A stretch of DNA of 64,000 bases from Bacillus amyloliquefaciens DSM 7 = ATCC 23350 (lineage in GTDB: Bacteria > Bacillota > Bacilli > Bacillales > Bacillaceae). Below are positions 37,505 to 45,793 of the stretch, piece after piece. A model generated the notes under the pieces. That model searched no databases, was not told the origin of the DNA, and was given only the letters and a program-made list of their open reading frames with translations. The position numbers were made by a program, and so were the translations under genes. The stretch is from contig NC_014551.1 in the NCBI RefSeq assembly GCF_000196735.1, positions 1,235,001 to 1,299,000 on the forward strand, given 5' to 3'. Every line of letters begins with the position of its first letter. Positions within the stretch are counted from its first letter, which is position 1.

Positions 37505-37819
37505 TTATTGACCGGGATTTTGGCGTCTTTGCCGGAGCTGTTCGATTAATTGTTCTCTGCGGGTTTGCGGATTTGTCTGCTGTTCTTGCGCTTTTTCCTG
37601 CTCTTTTTTCTGTTTCTGGCTTTCAAGAAAAGCTTCTGATTTCGCCTGCATGTCTTTGACTAATGCGATCAGCATTTCTTTTTCTTCATCAGGTATTTCC
37701 CGCATTTTATCCTTTGTCACGCCGTGTTTTTTGAAGACATTGCTGACAAGCACTTTTAAAAGCGGATCCACTTCTGGTAGATTTTCGAGTTCTTTTTTTA
37801 ATTTTTCGTTATCTGCCAT
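37505..37819 (-). CDS. cotW: Spore coat protein CotW
   Basis: This 104-residue hydrophilic protein has helical first and Gln/Lys/Arg-rich second halves (QRRQNPGQ at the end) and probably forms a coiled coil. Its place between cotX and cotV matches B. subtilis cotW, which affects crust assembly. ATG follows AGAGGTGAGAACAA. There is no membrane segment or signal peptide. Confidence 0.88.
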   Translation of the reverse strand: MADNEKLKKELENLPEVDPLLKVLVSNVFKKHGVTKDKMREIPDEEKEMLIALVKDMQAKSEAFLESQKQKKEQEKAQEQQTNPQTRREQLIEQLRQRRQNPGQ

Positions 37820-37856
37820 TTGTTCTCACCTCTATTTAAATATTTGAAAAGAAAGG

Positions 37857-38244
37857 TTAAAGGATGTCTAGTTCAGCAAAAAGTATGTTTAATAATTGAA
37901 ATAAAATTTGTACAAAGGCCATAATATCGTCTGCTGTCAGTGTGATTTTAATATTGCGGCTGTTCAGGACTTGAATGACGGTTCCTTTTTTTTATCTGGC
38001 AATCATCCAGGATCAGCAGTTCGGTTACCATTTGGTCGGCTGTGTCTTCATCTGCGATCACGAGCTGTGTCGCGAGGATAATCGCCGTAGTAACTGAGGC
38101 TTGTATAGAAAGAGCGGCCGTTATATGTGTTGTATCTATTGTGACATTTTCGCAATCAATCACTTCGATCGTCTGCTCGAATTCGTTGGATAATTGTTCG
38201 TATATTTGCGGTTGCAGTGTTTCGACTTTTTCTTCAAACGACAT
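37857..38244 (-). pseudogene. cotV: Spore crust protein gene cotV with a frameshift
   Basis: The frame from the ATG at 38244 ([20 protein letters not shown]), behind GAAAGGAGTGAAGG, is CotV up to [11 protein letters not shown]. It then meets an eight-A run (T-run on plus, 37986-37993) and ends in 18 foreign residues at 37948. One base less would restore [14 protein letters not shown] and run to a stop at 37857, giving 128 residues, the length I remember for CotV. The CotX-type C-terminal domain is therefore out of frame. A real mutation, transcript slippage or a sequencing error in the homopolymer could explain it. Confidence 0.85.
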
Positions 38245-38414
38245 AACCTTCACTCCTTTCTCATTCATACTTTATATAATGCAAATGAAACGCTGAGCGG
38301 AATAAGAAAAACAACTAAACCGCACCTATTTTTTTACCGGACAAGGTGCGATTCATGAAGATCAGGGTTTTCGCATATGTATAAAGAGGTCATGTTTTAA
38401 AAAGGAGTGAACAG

Positions 38415-38771
38415 GTGGTTATCAATTGGCTTTCATTTATTCTGTTATCGTTTGCCGTTTTTCGGCTGGCAAGGCTTTTCGTATTTGACACCATTATGGC
38501 GCCGCTCCGGAGCCTTTTTCATGAGGAAAAAACAGAAACCGCACCCGACGGTACGACAGAAACCTACATTGTCATAAAAGGGAAAGGCATCAGGGCATTT
38601 ATCGGTGAACTTCTCAGCTGCTACTGGTGTACGGGCGTATGGTGCGCCGCCTTTTTAATTGCGGCGCAGATTGTGATGCCGCAGGCTGCGCAATGGCTGA
38701 TTTTACTTTTAGCCATAGCCGGCGCGGCAGGGATCATTGAAGCTGCGGTGTCACGTCTTCTTCAGGAATAA
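38415..38771 (+). CDS. yjcA: Sporulation protein YjcA (DUF1360)
   Basis: This 118-residue membrane protein has an N-terminal helix (SFILLSFAVFRLARLF), a middle charged segment and two C-terminal helices. The family motif LLSCYWCTGVWCAAFL is present with conserved Cys and Trp residues. The start is GTG at 38415 behind AAAAAGGAG. In B. subtilis yjcA is sporulation-expressed. Its function is unknown. Confidence 0.85.
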   Translation: MVINWLSFILLSFAVFRLARLFVFDTIMAPLRSLFHEEKTETAPDGTTETYIVIKGKGIRAFIGELLSCYWCTGVWCAAFLIAAQIVMPQAAQWLILLLAIAGAAGIIEAAVSRLLQE

Positions 38772-38846
38772 GGCGGTTCCATCAGCAACTTGCCGTCACT
38801 TTCTGCATAAAATGGCATATATGACATAAGGAAAGGAAGGATCACC

Positions 38847-38966
38847 ATGAATCAATCAAGCAAACCTTCCCAAAACTCTCCATACAAATCAACTGAGTAT
38901 CAGCCTTACGGAAAAAAAATTAAAAAGAAAGGCTGCGGCTGCGGCCAAAAGAAAAAACCGAAATAG
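38847..38966 (+). CDS. 39-residue Lys/Gly/Cys-rich protein
   Basis: This short frame behind GAAAGGAAGGATCACC encodes MNQSSKPSQNSPYKSTEYQP and then a basic tail with the repeat GCGCG between lysines. It is followed by a good terminator. The size, composition and place among coat and late sporulation genes suggest a small spore-coat or mother-cell protein. I do not recognise it with certainty. Confidence 0.6.
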   Translation: MNQSSKPSQNSPYKSTEYQPYGKKIKKKGCGCGQKKKPK

Positions 38967-38980
38967 CCGTTTTCTAAAAG

Positions 38981-39008
38981 AAACCGGAGATTCCGGTTTT
39001 TTTGTTTT
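38981..39008 (+). terminator. Terminator after the 39-residue gene
   Basis: AAACCGGA (38981-38988) pairs perfectly with TCCGGTTT (38992-38999) with a 3-base loop and a T-run. Confidence 0.9.
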
Positions 39009-39059
39009 TTGGCTGAACACCGGACCCTGTTCCGCATAGATCATAGGAGGGGGGATGTT

Positions 39060-39257
39060 ATGAATATATTTGAATTGTTAATAAACGGAAGATACCGCCG
39101 GCACAATCAAAATCAGCGGGAACATAACAAACATATCTTTTCTATTGAAAAGCAGCTGTCTGAGTTTGATGAAGCGGGATTGCGCTTTGAGAAATGGATA
39201 GATGTGTTTGCCGCTGAAACCGAAGCAAAACTGAAGAAAAATGAGCATTCTCAATAA
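39060..39257 (+). CDS. Small hypothetical protein, 65 residues
   Basis: The ATG at 39060 follows AGGAGGGGGGATGTT, a very strong ribosome-binding site. The product MNIFELLINGRYRRHNQNQR continues as a charged, probably helical protein (IFSIEKQLSEFDEAGLRFEK). It has no signal peptide or membrane segment. It lies between late sporulation genes and may be expressed with them. No family was recognised. Confidence 0.6.
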   Translation: MNIFELLINGRYRRHNQNQREHNKHIFSIEKQLSEFDEAGLRFEKWIDVFAAETEAKLKKNEHSQ

Positions 39258-39348
39258 AATAAATGAAATCCGCACCGGCCCTATGCATTTATCCAAGCCA
39301 AACATGTCTGCTCACATAGAGTATAGAGAGTAAAGGAGGTGCTTAGAT

Positions 39349-39510
39349 ATGGGATTCGGATATGGCGGATTCGGTGGCGGCTATGGCGGTTACGGCGGCT
39401 GCGGCGGATACGGCGGTGGCTATGTCGGAGGCGGATACGGCTCAACATTTGTTCTTGTTGTCGTATTGTTCATCCTTCTGATCATTGTCGGTGCATCCTT
39501 TTTCGGCTAA
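39349..39510 (+). CDS. yjcZ: YjcZ-family glycine-rich sporulation protein
   Basis: This 53-residue protein has a Gly/Tyr-rich first half ([20 protein letters not shown]) and a C-terminal membrane helix [20 protein letters not shown], the hallmark of the YjcZ family of tiny spore proteins. It is encoded behind AAAGGAGGTG. In B. subtilis yjcZ lies at this place. Proteins of this type are found in spore coats. Their role is not established. Confidence 0.82.
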   Translation: MGFGYGGFGGGYGGYGGCGGYGGGYVGGGYGSTFVLVVVLFILLIIVGASFFG

Positions 39511-39676
39511 ACCTTAGCAAGACCCAGGATAAGCGCGGGATCGTTCAGTCCCGTGCTTGCCTGATGTATGAAGGAGCATGAAAACGGGTGTGCAGAATTT
39601 TTCCGTTGTCTTACGGGCACATGTTCCACGCTTTGTTCATACAATATCGTATTACTCCACAAAAAGGAGGCACAAC

Positions 39677-39931
39677 ATGGATAATCAATTTTTCAAAAAT
39701 ATTGAGAAGAAAACAGGCGTCAGCATGAAGGATGTTATGAATCTCGCCGGATCACTGCAAAATGCCAATTTCAAAGATGAAAACACGGTGAGAGGCGTCA
39801 TTCAGAAGGTATCCCAGCTGGCTAACAAGCGTGTACCGAAAGAATTGGAAGACAAAATCGTTCAATCTATTACAAGCGGAAAAGAGAAACTTGATTTTGG
39901 CACCATTTCTAAAATGATGAACAATAAATAG
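39677..39931 (+). CDS. spoVIF: Late sporulation protein SpoVIF (YjcC)
   Basis: This 84-residue protein starts MDNQFFKNIEKKTGVSMKDV at the ATG at 39677 behind AAAAAGGAGGC. The end KLDFGTISKMMNNK matches SpoVIF. In B. subtilis it acts with GerE in the mother cell during coat assembly. The longer frame from 39578 contains the ribosome-binding site and is not used. Confidence 0.9.
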   Translation: MDNQFFKNIEKKTGVSMKDVMNLAGSLQNANFKDENTVRGVIQKVSQLANKRVPKELEDKIVQSITSGKEKLDFGTISKMMNNK

Positions 39932-39973
39932 GCGTCAGCCGGCCTTATTGAAAGGCCTTTTTATATGAGAAAA

Positions 39974-39998
39974 GCCCGGCAGTCATCTGCCGGGTTCT
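39974..39998 (-). terminator. Terminator of yjcD
   Basis: On the minus strand ACCCGGCAG and CTGCCGGGC pair around ATGA, followed by TTTTC. It lies just after the yjcD stop. A separate weaker AAGGCC/GGCCTT hairpin nearby may end spoVIF. Confidence 0.85.
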
Positions 39999-42284
39999 TT
40001 ATATCTTGAGTGCGCTCCGTCTGTCCATCCGCAGAAGGGGCTCGAGAAACCTTGAACTGCGGGCTGTTTTTCCCCGCCTGTTCGCAGGACATGATACATA
40101 TAAATGCTGCATGGCCCTTGTCATTGCGACGTACAGAAGCCGTCTTTCTTCCTCGAGCGGAGCGGGATCGCCCTGTCTCGCCGTCTCAAGCGCAAAGTCA
40201 TGAGGGATCGAGCCGTCAGCCGCGCCTAAAATATAGACCGTATTGAATTCAAGACCTTTCGAGCGGTGAATGGTCAGCAGTTCGACGCCGTTTTCATTGG
40301 TTTTCAGATTCTCGGCGGCGCGCATATGATCGACATGCGCAAGAAAATCCGGAATGGTTTTGAATTTTTTGGCGGCCACTTTGACATCACGGAGATCATC
40401 AGAGCCTTTTTCCAGTTTATTCCCTTCGTTTCCCCGTTTTTTTAAATACTCGGAAAAGCCCATTTTGCTTTCTGCGAAGGTAATGGCTTCAACGGGTTTC
40501 ATTGTCCGGATGCTTGCGAAAAACGGAACGATCTGCTTGATCTTCCCGATTTGAAACGGCTTCAGGTCAGGCAGTTTCGTCAGCGCCTTAATCATCGTGC
40601 AATCTTCTGTGATGGACAGCGCCTTTAAGGTTTGCAGGGCGGATTGCTTTAAAAATAAGGCGGGCAGCAGATCTTTCACTGCATCCGTATCATCCTCGTT
40701 CTGACTCGCATATAAGTAGGCGAGGATCTGCCGGACGATTCGGCGGCTGTAAAACGTCTGTACGCCGCGGTCGGCATGATAAGGAATCGATGATTGATGC
40801 AGTCTTTCATAAATGGCCCGTCCGGCGCTGTTCGTCCGGTAAAGAACGGCAAAATCGTCAGGGCTCGCGCCGTTTTGAATTTTCTCTTTCATATCGGAAA
40901 CGATCATAGTCGCTTCTTCTTCCTCATCGTAAGGAAAAAACATCACGGGGGCATGAACACCGTCTTTGACGGCAGAAAGTGTTTTTTCATACCGTTTTTT
41001 ATTTTTCTTTACGACGGCATGGGCACTCGAGACGATCGGATGCGGCGAGCGGTAATTTGCCGTTAAGTAAATGGTCTTTGCTGCCGGATAATCCTTCTGA
41101 AAATCGAGAATGAAAGACGGGCTGCTGCCGCGGAACGCATAAATGGATTGATCATCATCCCCCACGCCGCACAAGTTATTCTCAGGGCTTGCAATCAATT
41201 GCATTATTTTGTACTGTACAGGATTAATATCTTGAAACTCATCAATTAAAATATGAGAAAATCTGTTTTGATACTGTGCGAGAATATCAGGCCGGCTTTG
41301 AAACAGTTCATAACAGCCTTGAGCCATGTCATCAAAATCAAATTGCCGTTTTTCCCGCTTCTGCCGTTCGTAATGTTCGTAGAGCCTGTATACTTTTTTC
41401 TCCCAGTCATCCGCAAGCGGAATTGTCTCATGAGGGAGATACGTGTTTTTCCAGCAGCCGATCAGCTGAAGCGCTTGGTCGACGGGAAACTCTTTCTCAT
41501 CCAAGTTTTCTTCATAGAGCGCCTTTTTCACATATTGCTCTCTTTGCCACTCCATTTTTAAGAGCTGGCTGCCGTTCCATTTTGAAGAATCATAATGATA
41601 GAGTATTTTATAGAAAAAGCTGTGGAATGTTCCGGTCACGAGGCGGGAGACTCTCCCGGCTGCCAGCCCGTACTCATTTGCCATCCGCTCTTTCATTTCG
41701 GCCACGGCTTTTGTCGTAAAGGTCACAAGCAGCATGTTCTCAGGTGAAATGCCGAGATGTTCAATCATATGGGCAGCGCGTGCCGTCAGCACCCTTGTTT
41801 TTCCGCTTCCAGCTCCGGCAAGCACGAGCAAAGGCCCGTCCGTTTCTGTGACGGCCCGCATTTGTTCACGGTTCAGTCCGATACCGGGAAACAGCGATGT
41901 ATCAGCTGCCTCAGATGTCGGTGAAAACGGCTCGGGGGCAGGCACTTTTTTCGGGCTTTTCCATTCTGAGACGATCGGTTTCGAACTCTCGGAAATGGCT
42001 TTTCCTTTCGGCAGGCGGAACATGCCGGCTTCCTTATACTCTTCTTTTTCTTTCTCCGCTTTTGGCTCCTTCGCCTCGCATGCTTTTTCACAGGCGGTGA
42101 AATCTCCCTTTTGCCGGTGATAAAACGCCGGCTGCTCTAAAATGGAAAGCCGCATCAAGACAGGCTGGTCACAATGTGCGCAAAAAATATTCCCTTTTTG
42201 GGCTTCTTCAAAAAGGAATTGGTAATGTTCTCTAGAATATGTATGTAAATGTATCGTTCGGTTATTCAGTCGGGCGCATTTCAA
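39999..42284 (-). CDS. yjcD: UvrD/Rep-family DNA helicase YjcD
   Basis: This 761-residue superfamily 1A helicase has Q motif and Walker A LNREQMRAV...LAGAGSGKTRVL near residues 138-165, Walker B LIDEFQDINPVQ, motif III GVGDDDQSIYAFRG, and late motifs VELLTIHRSKGLEFNTVY and RRLLYVAMTRA. The N-terminus carries an extra zinc-finger-like domain, CAHCDQPVLMR...FYHRQ near residues 35-58, which resembles the CoiA N-terminus. The role is DNA unwinding in repair or recombination, without a defined pathway. Confidence 0.92.
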   Translation of the reverse strand: MKCARLNNRTIHLHTYSREHYQFLFEEAQKGNIFCAHCDQPVLMRLSILEQPAFYHRQKGDFTACEKACEAKEPKAEKEKEEYKEAGMFRLPKGKAISESSKPIVSEWKSPKKVPAPEPFSPTSEAADTSLFPGIGLNREQMRAVTETDGPLLVLAGAGSGKTRVLTARAAHMIEHLGISPENMLLVTFTTKAVAEMKERMANEYGLAAGRVSRLVTGTFHSFFYKILYHYDSSKWNGSQLLKMEWQREQYVKKALYEENLDEKEFPVDQALQLIGCWKNTYLPHETIPLADDWEKKVYRLYEHYERQKREKRQFDFDDMAQGCYELFQSRPDILAQYQNRFSHILIDEFQDINPVQYKIMQLIASPENNLCGVGDDDQSIYAFRGSSPSFILDFQKDYPAAKTIYLTANYRSPHPIVSSAHAVVKKNKKRYEKTLSAVKDGVHAPVMFFPYDEEEEATMIVSDMKEKIQNGASPDDFAVLYRTNSAGRAIYERLHQSSIPYHADRGVQTFYSRRIVRQILAYLYASQNEDDTDAVKDLLPALFLKQSALQTLKALSITEDCTMIKALTKLPDLKPFQIGKIKQIVPFFASIRTMKPVEAITFAESKMGFSEYLKKRGNEGNKLEKGSDDLRDVKVAAKKFKTIPDFLAHVDHMRAAENLKTNENGVELLTIHRSKGLEFNTVYILGAADGSIPHDFALETARQGDPAPLEEERRLLYVAMTRAMQHLYVSCPANRRGKTARSSRFLEPLLRMDRRSALKI

Positions 42285-42404
42285 AAAGGGGTCCTCCCAT
42301 TAAAAGGTGTTCATCCATTTGATAGACAAAGAATATCATAACAAAAGAACCGCGTTTCAAAAAGTAAGATTAAGGGAAATGAAAAGCGAAGGGGAGGGGT
42401 ACAT

Positions 42405-42659
42405 ATGATTTATGCAGGACGGATTCAAAACCAGCAATACACTCAATACGCAAACCGGTCAGCGGGTTATAAGCCTGATTACGCCGGCGTTACGAAAGCG
42501 GCCGCCCTCGCCAATGACAGGGTGTACAGAGAGGTGGAGCGCCGTCAGGAAAACACCGCAGCCGCAGCAAAGAAAGTCAATGAGGAAAAACGTAAGCGCT
42601 CTCTTTCCCGCCTCCCGCAAATCATGGGAAAAGGCCGATTGATTAATCAATGCGTGTAA
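42405..42659 (+). CDS. Small basic protein, 84 residues
   Basis: The frame starts MIYAGRIQNQQYTQYANRSA behind GAAGGGGAGGG and ends at a perfect terminator. It is Ala/Arg/Lys-rich, with a predicted helical middle (EVERRQENTAAAAKKVNEEK). It has no signal peptide. It lies between yjcD and the metallo-beta-lactamase gene. No family is recognised with confidence. Confidence 0.65.
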   Translation: MIYAGRIQNQQYTQYANRSAGYKPDYAGVTKAAALANDRVYREVERRQENTAAAAKKVNEEKRKRSLSRLPQIMGKGRLINQCV

Positions 42660-42687
42660 AAAAGCCCGGAAATATCCGGGCTTTTTT
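42658..42687 (+). terminator. Terminator after the 84-residue gene
   Basis: AAAAAAGCCCGGA and TCCGGGCTTTTTT pair perfectly around AATA. It starts at the stop codon of the preceding gene. Confidence 0.93.
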
Positions 42688-42724
42688 CGAGTCGTATATA
42701 TGAAAGAAGAAAGGAATGATTTAA

Positions 42725-43477
42725 TTGAGAAGATTTACATTATTCATCGCAGGGCTGTTTCTATTGGGCCTCTTTACAGCCGGGATGAAACCGGCACACG
42801 CGGCAGAGGGCTCCGAATTAAAAGGTGTCACGCTCACACAGCTGGCGCCGCATGTCTGGATGCATACAAGCACAGGTATGGCAGACGGGAGACCCGTCCC
42901 TGCGAACGGATTGCTTCTTGATACTTCCAAAGGAATCGTGTTGATCGACACTCCGTGGAATGACAGTCTTACAGAGCAATTAATGACACAAATAAACCAG
43001 CAGTTTCCCGGCAAAAGGATGACCGATGCCATTGTGACACACGCCCATGATGATCGGATAGGCGGGCTGAACACCCTGTACAAATACGGTGTAAAGGTGC
43101 ACAGCACGAAGCTGACAGCCGACTTCGCCCGAAAGCAGGGATATGCCCGGCCGCTCGGAGATTTAAAAAACGTGGCAAAGCTGCAATTTGGCGATATGGA
43201 AATGGAAACGTTTTATCCGGGAAAAGGGCATACGGAAGACAATATCACCGTCTGGCTGCCTCAGGATAAGCTCTTATTCGGCGGATGCTTAATCAAGTCT
43301 TTAGAAACAAAGGAAATCGTGCCTACTCCGGGTTTTTATCCGGATCAGTGGCCGCGCGCTGTTCAGAAAGTGATGAAAAGATACCAAGACATAAGCATTG
43401 TCGTCCCGGGGCATGGCAGCCCGGGGGATGGCCGTCTGCTGCCGCATACGATAAGCCTTCTGAAAGAAAATAAATAA
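42725..43477 (+). CDS. Subclass B1 metallo-beta-lactamase-like secreted hydrolase
   Basis: This 250-residue protein has a Sec signal peptide (cleavage near AHA-A at residue 26) and the full set of B1 zinc ligands: H106-A-H108-D-D110, H169 (GKGHTEDN), C188 with K191 (GGCLIKS) and H230 (VVPGHG). Cys188 and the GGCLIKS motif are typical of true B1 lactamases such as BcII, and the end GDGRLLPHTISLL also fits. The Asn usually found nine to ten residues after the Lys is replaced by a Thr/Pro-containing stretch. Start is TTG at 42725 behind AGAAAGGAA. Beta-lactam hydrolysis is likely but unproven. Confidence 0.85.
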   Translation: MRRFTLFIAGLFLLGLFTAGMKPAHAAEGSELKGVTLTQLAPHVWMHTSTGMADGRPVPANGLLLDTSKGIVLIDTPWNDSLTEQLMTQINQQFPGKRMTDAIVTHAHDDRIGGLNTLYKYGVKVHSTKLTADFARKQGYARPLGDLKNVAKLQFGDMEMETFYPGKGHTEDNITVWLPQDKLLFGGCLIKSLETKEIVPTPGFYPDQWPRAVQKVMKRYQDISIVVPGHGSPGDGRLLPHTISLLKENK

Positions 43478-43482
43478 AGAAG

Positions 43483-43516
43483 ACCGGCGCTCCCGTTACG
43501 GAGTGCCGGTTTTTTA
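43483..43516. terminator. Terminator after the metallo-beta-lactamase gene
   Basis: ACCGGCGCTCC pairs with GGAGTGCCGGT with one wobble, followed by TTTTT. It lies between convergent genes. Confidence 0.9.
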
Positions 43517-44236
43517 TCTCTTCCTGATTTTCATCAAACTAAGGAAAGCAAGCGCAAGCGCCAAAACGGCATATCCCCCTATCGGCCAAATATGCTGTTG
43601 GAATGAAGAATAATCTCCGGATATGACTTCCTGAGCCAGTTCGATCGAGTGAATAAACGGTAAGGCATAAGCTATATGTTTGAACGTCTCACCAAGCAGA
43701 CTGACATCCATCCAAGCCCCGCCGAGAAATTGAACAAGGGTAATATAAATAGTACCGATACCTGAAATTTGTTTGTCCGTAAACACAGCTCCTAAACATA
43801 AACCGAAGAAAACGGACATCATCGCAATCGGCAGCAGCACGGCGATACCCGCGAGAAGATTGATCCATTCGGCGGATAAGCCGGCAGCAGCAGCTGCGAT
43901 AAAACAAATGACGATTTGTAATATGGCTAAAGGCAGCATTGGCAAAGCATAACCGATGACATAATCGGCTGTTTTTAAAGGAGAAGCAAACAAACGGGTC
44001 AGAAGGGCGGTCTGTTTGTCTTTTGCGATCAGCAATGCAGAGAACATCGTGAGGAAAGCAAAACCGAAAACAATAAGTCCGGGTGCTAAATGCTGAACTT
44101 TAAAAGTGTCAAGCGGCGCATTTTTCTCAATCGTAGTAAACAGAAACAATAGAATAACAGGCAGAGCGATTCCAAGGATGATAGATAGGGGATCACGAAA
44201 AATTTCTTTGCGGTTGCGTATGGCGAAATCAAGCAT
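43514..44236 (-). CDS. ABC-2 type transporter permease
   Basis: This 240-residue membrane protein has six hydrophobic segments and ABC-2 features (N-terminal LDFAIRNRKEIFRDPLSIIL; LLTRLFASPLKTADYVIGY). The start is ATG at 44236 behind GGAGGCGGGG; the longer frame adds seven residues. It overlaps the ATPase gene upstream by eight bases. With the ATPase it should form an exporter for a drug, lipid or peptide; the substrate is unknown. Confidence 0.85.
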   Translation of the reverse strand: MLDFAIRNRKEIFRDPLSIILGIALPVILLFLFTTIEKNAPLDTFKVQHLAPGLIVFGFAFLTMFSALLIAKDKQTALLTRLFASPLKTADYVIGYALPMLPLAILQIVICFIAAAAAGLSAEWINLLAGIAVLLPIAMMSVFFGLCLGAVFTDKQISGIGTIYITLVQFLGGAWMDVSLLGETFKHIAYALPFIHSIELAQEVISGDYSSFQQHIWPIGGYAVLALALAFLSLMKIRKR

Positions 44237-44966
44237 AAAGCCCCGCCTCCCCGTCACAAATCGCTAAAAAGGCATCTTCAAATGTGGCTGAATGAGTTTG
44301 CTTTTTCAGGTCCTCAGCCGTACCCAGTGCTTTTAATGTCCCATTTTCTAAAATGCAAATACGGTCTGCCAGGGCTTCAGCTTCTTCTAGATAGTGTGTC
44401 GTTAAAATGATCGTCATGTCTCCCTTTAATGACTCAAGATTTTTCCACAACTCGCGGCGTGAACGGACGTCCAGACCTAATGTCGGCTCATCTAAGAAAT
44501 AAATATCCGGTTTTGTAATCATTCCCATTGCGATGCTGAGCCGGCGCTGCATTCCGCCTGATAACGTTTTTGTTTTTTCTCTTTCTTTTTCTTTTAATTG
44601 AAACAATTCGAGCATCTCATCCGTTCTTTTTTTTCCTTCTTTTTTCGGAATTCCGTAGACTCCGGCTATAAACTCTAAGTTTTCCCGTACGGTTAAATTA
44701 GGGGCGATGGCTGTTTCCTGCGGAGACATATTCATTTTCGGTTTTATTTTATCCAAATCAGTCAAAATGCTGTGACCAAGCACTGATGCATCACCTTCAT
44801 CTGGAGAAAGGAGGCCGCAAAGCATCCGGATTAATGTCGTTTTTCCGGCTCCGTTCTCTCCGAGTAAAGCGAAAAATTCTCCTTTTTCAATTGAAAATTC
44901 AAGTCGGTCAACAGCGGCGGTTTCTTTATAATGTTTAGTTAATTGCTTCAGCTCAATCGCGTGCAT
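44229..44966 (-). CDS. ABC transporter ATP-binding protein (drug-export type)
   Basis: This 245-residue ATPase is of the DrrA/CcmA type. Walker A GENGAGKTT lies near residues 36-44, the signature LSGGMQRR near 138, Walker B IYFLDEPTLGLD near 157, and the H-loop TTH near 190. The ATG follows directly on the stop of the AbrB-type regulator, so the three genes form one operon. I do not recall this operon from B. subtilis 168 at this place. Confidence 0.87.
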   Translation of the reverse strand: MHAIELKQLTKHYKETAAVDRLEFSIEKGEFFALLGENGAGKTTLIRMLCGLLSPDEGDASVLGHSILTDLDKIKPKMNMSPQETAIAPNLTVRENLEFIAGVYGIPKKEGKKRTDEMLELFQLKEKEREKTKTLSGGMQRRLSIAMGMITKPDIYFLDEPTLGLDVRSRRELWKNLESLKGDMTIILTTHYLEEAEALADRICILENGTLKALGTAEDLKKQTHSATFEDAFLAICDGEAGLYA

Positions 44967-45201
44967 TTACTCATCCTCGCCATCTGTATTGATTTGCTTT
45001 GCGTTTAAGATATCTTTTGCAAATTCGAAAAAGAGTTCTTGTTTAACAAGTGCGATGCCCTGCTGGTCATCCCCGAGCATAAGCAGTGAGTCCCCGGGCT
45101 TTATATCAAAAACGTCTCTTGCTTCTTTAGGAATGACAATCTGTCCTTTTGTGCCCACTTTCACAGTCCCGAATATATGCTTCCCTTTTGGTGCTGTCAT
45201 G
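44967..45201 (-). CDS. SpoVT/AbrB-domain transcription regulator
   Basis: This small protein has an AbrB-type swapped-hairpin domain: FGTVKVGTKGQIVIPKEARD, then FDIKPGDSLLMLGD. I use the ATG at 45201 (MTAPKGKHIF), giving 77 residues. ATGs at 45216 and further upstream are also in frame, and the ribosome-binding site is weak for all of them. It is the first gene of an operon with the ABC exporter and probably autoregulates. The upstream AT-rich region has TGTATG/CATACA repeats that may be operators. Confidence 0.75.
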
Positions 45202-45320
45202 TTTAAACATCCCATATGAATTGTATTTTTTGTATGAATTGTAATACTTCGCATACTAAACATACAATTAAATTCCATAAAATTCAATAAAATTCTTGAA
45301 AAAGTATAATTTTCATAAAA

Positions 45321-45355
45321 AAACACTCCTGTCATATCAACAGGAGTGTTTTTGA
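45321..45355. terminator. Terminator of yjcF
   Basis: AAACACTCCTGT (45321-45332) and ACAGGAGTGTTT (45340-45351) pair perfectly around a 7-base loop, with A/T-runs on both sides. On the minus strand it lies between yjcF and the regulator gene. Confidence 0.9.
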
Positions 45356-45357
45356 TT

Positions 45358-45789
45358 TTATAGTTTTTGTTTCTTTACCATTTCCAGATGGGGAATGCCC
45401 GCATCTAGAAATTCTTCGCCAGACGTGACTCGGTATCCTTGTTTTTCGTAAAACGGAACCGCCTGTGTCTGCGCATGTAAGATAAAGCTGTCGGCGCCCT
45501 TGGCTTCCGCCGCTTTTTCAAGCGCCCGCATAATGATGGCGCCTACACCGAGAGAGCGATGGCTTTTCATCACGCAGATGCGCTCTAATTTTCCATGACC
45601 GTCTTTCAAGCGCCATCTGCCGGCTCCGACCGGCTGGCCGCCGTCATATACGACAATATGCTCTGACGTGTCTTCGAATTGATCAATTTCTTCTTCTTCC
45701 GGAACGTGCTGCTCTTTAACAAAGACCTCTTTTCTGACGAAAAAAGCGTCGTTCAGCTGTTTTTCCGTTTTTGCAATGATGGCTTCCAA
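45358..45789 (-). CDS. yjcF: GNAT-family acetyltransferase YjcF
   Basis: This 143-residue protein has the GNAT acetyl-CoA motif SHRSLGVGAIIMRALEKAA and an N-terminal VRKEVFVKEQHVPEEEEID typical of the ElaA/YjcF group. A GFYEKQGY-like PFYEKQGYRV closes the fold. The substrate is unknown. It lies at the end of yjcH-yjcG-yjcF, as in B. subtilis, and starts four bases before the yjcG stop region. Confidence 0.9.
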   Translation of the reverse strand: MEAIIAKTEKQLNDAFFVRKEVFVKEQHVPEEEEIDQFEDTSEHIVVYDGGQPVGAGRWRLKDGHGKLERICVMKSHRSLGVGAIIMRALEKAAEAKGADSFILHAQTQAVPFYEKQGYRVTSGEEFLDAGIPHLEMVKKQKL

Positions 45790-45793
45790 ACAG

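Noticed and set aside
40006..42120. Several plus-strand frames (65-147 codons) opposite yjcD
   Set aside because: All are shadows of the helicase gene with no translation signals.
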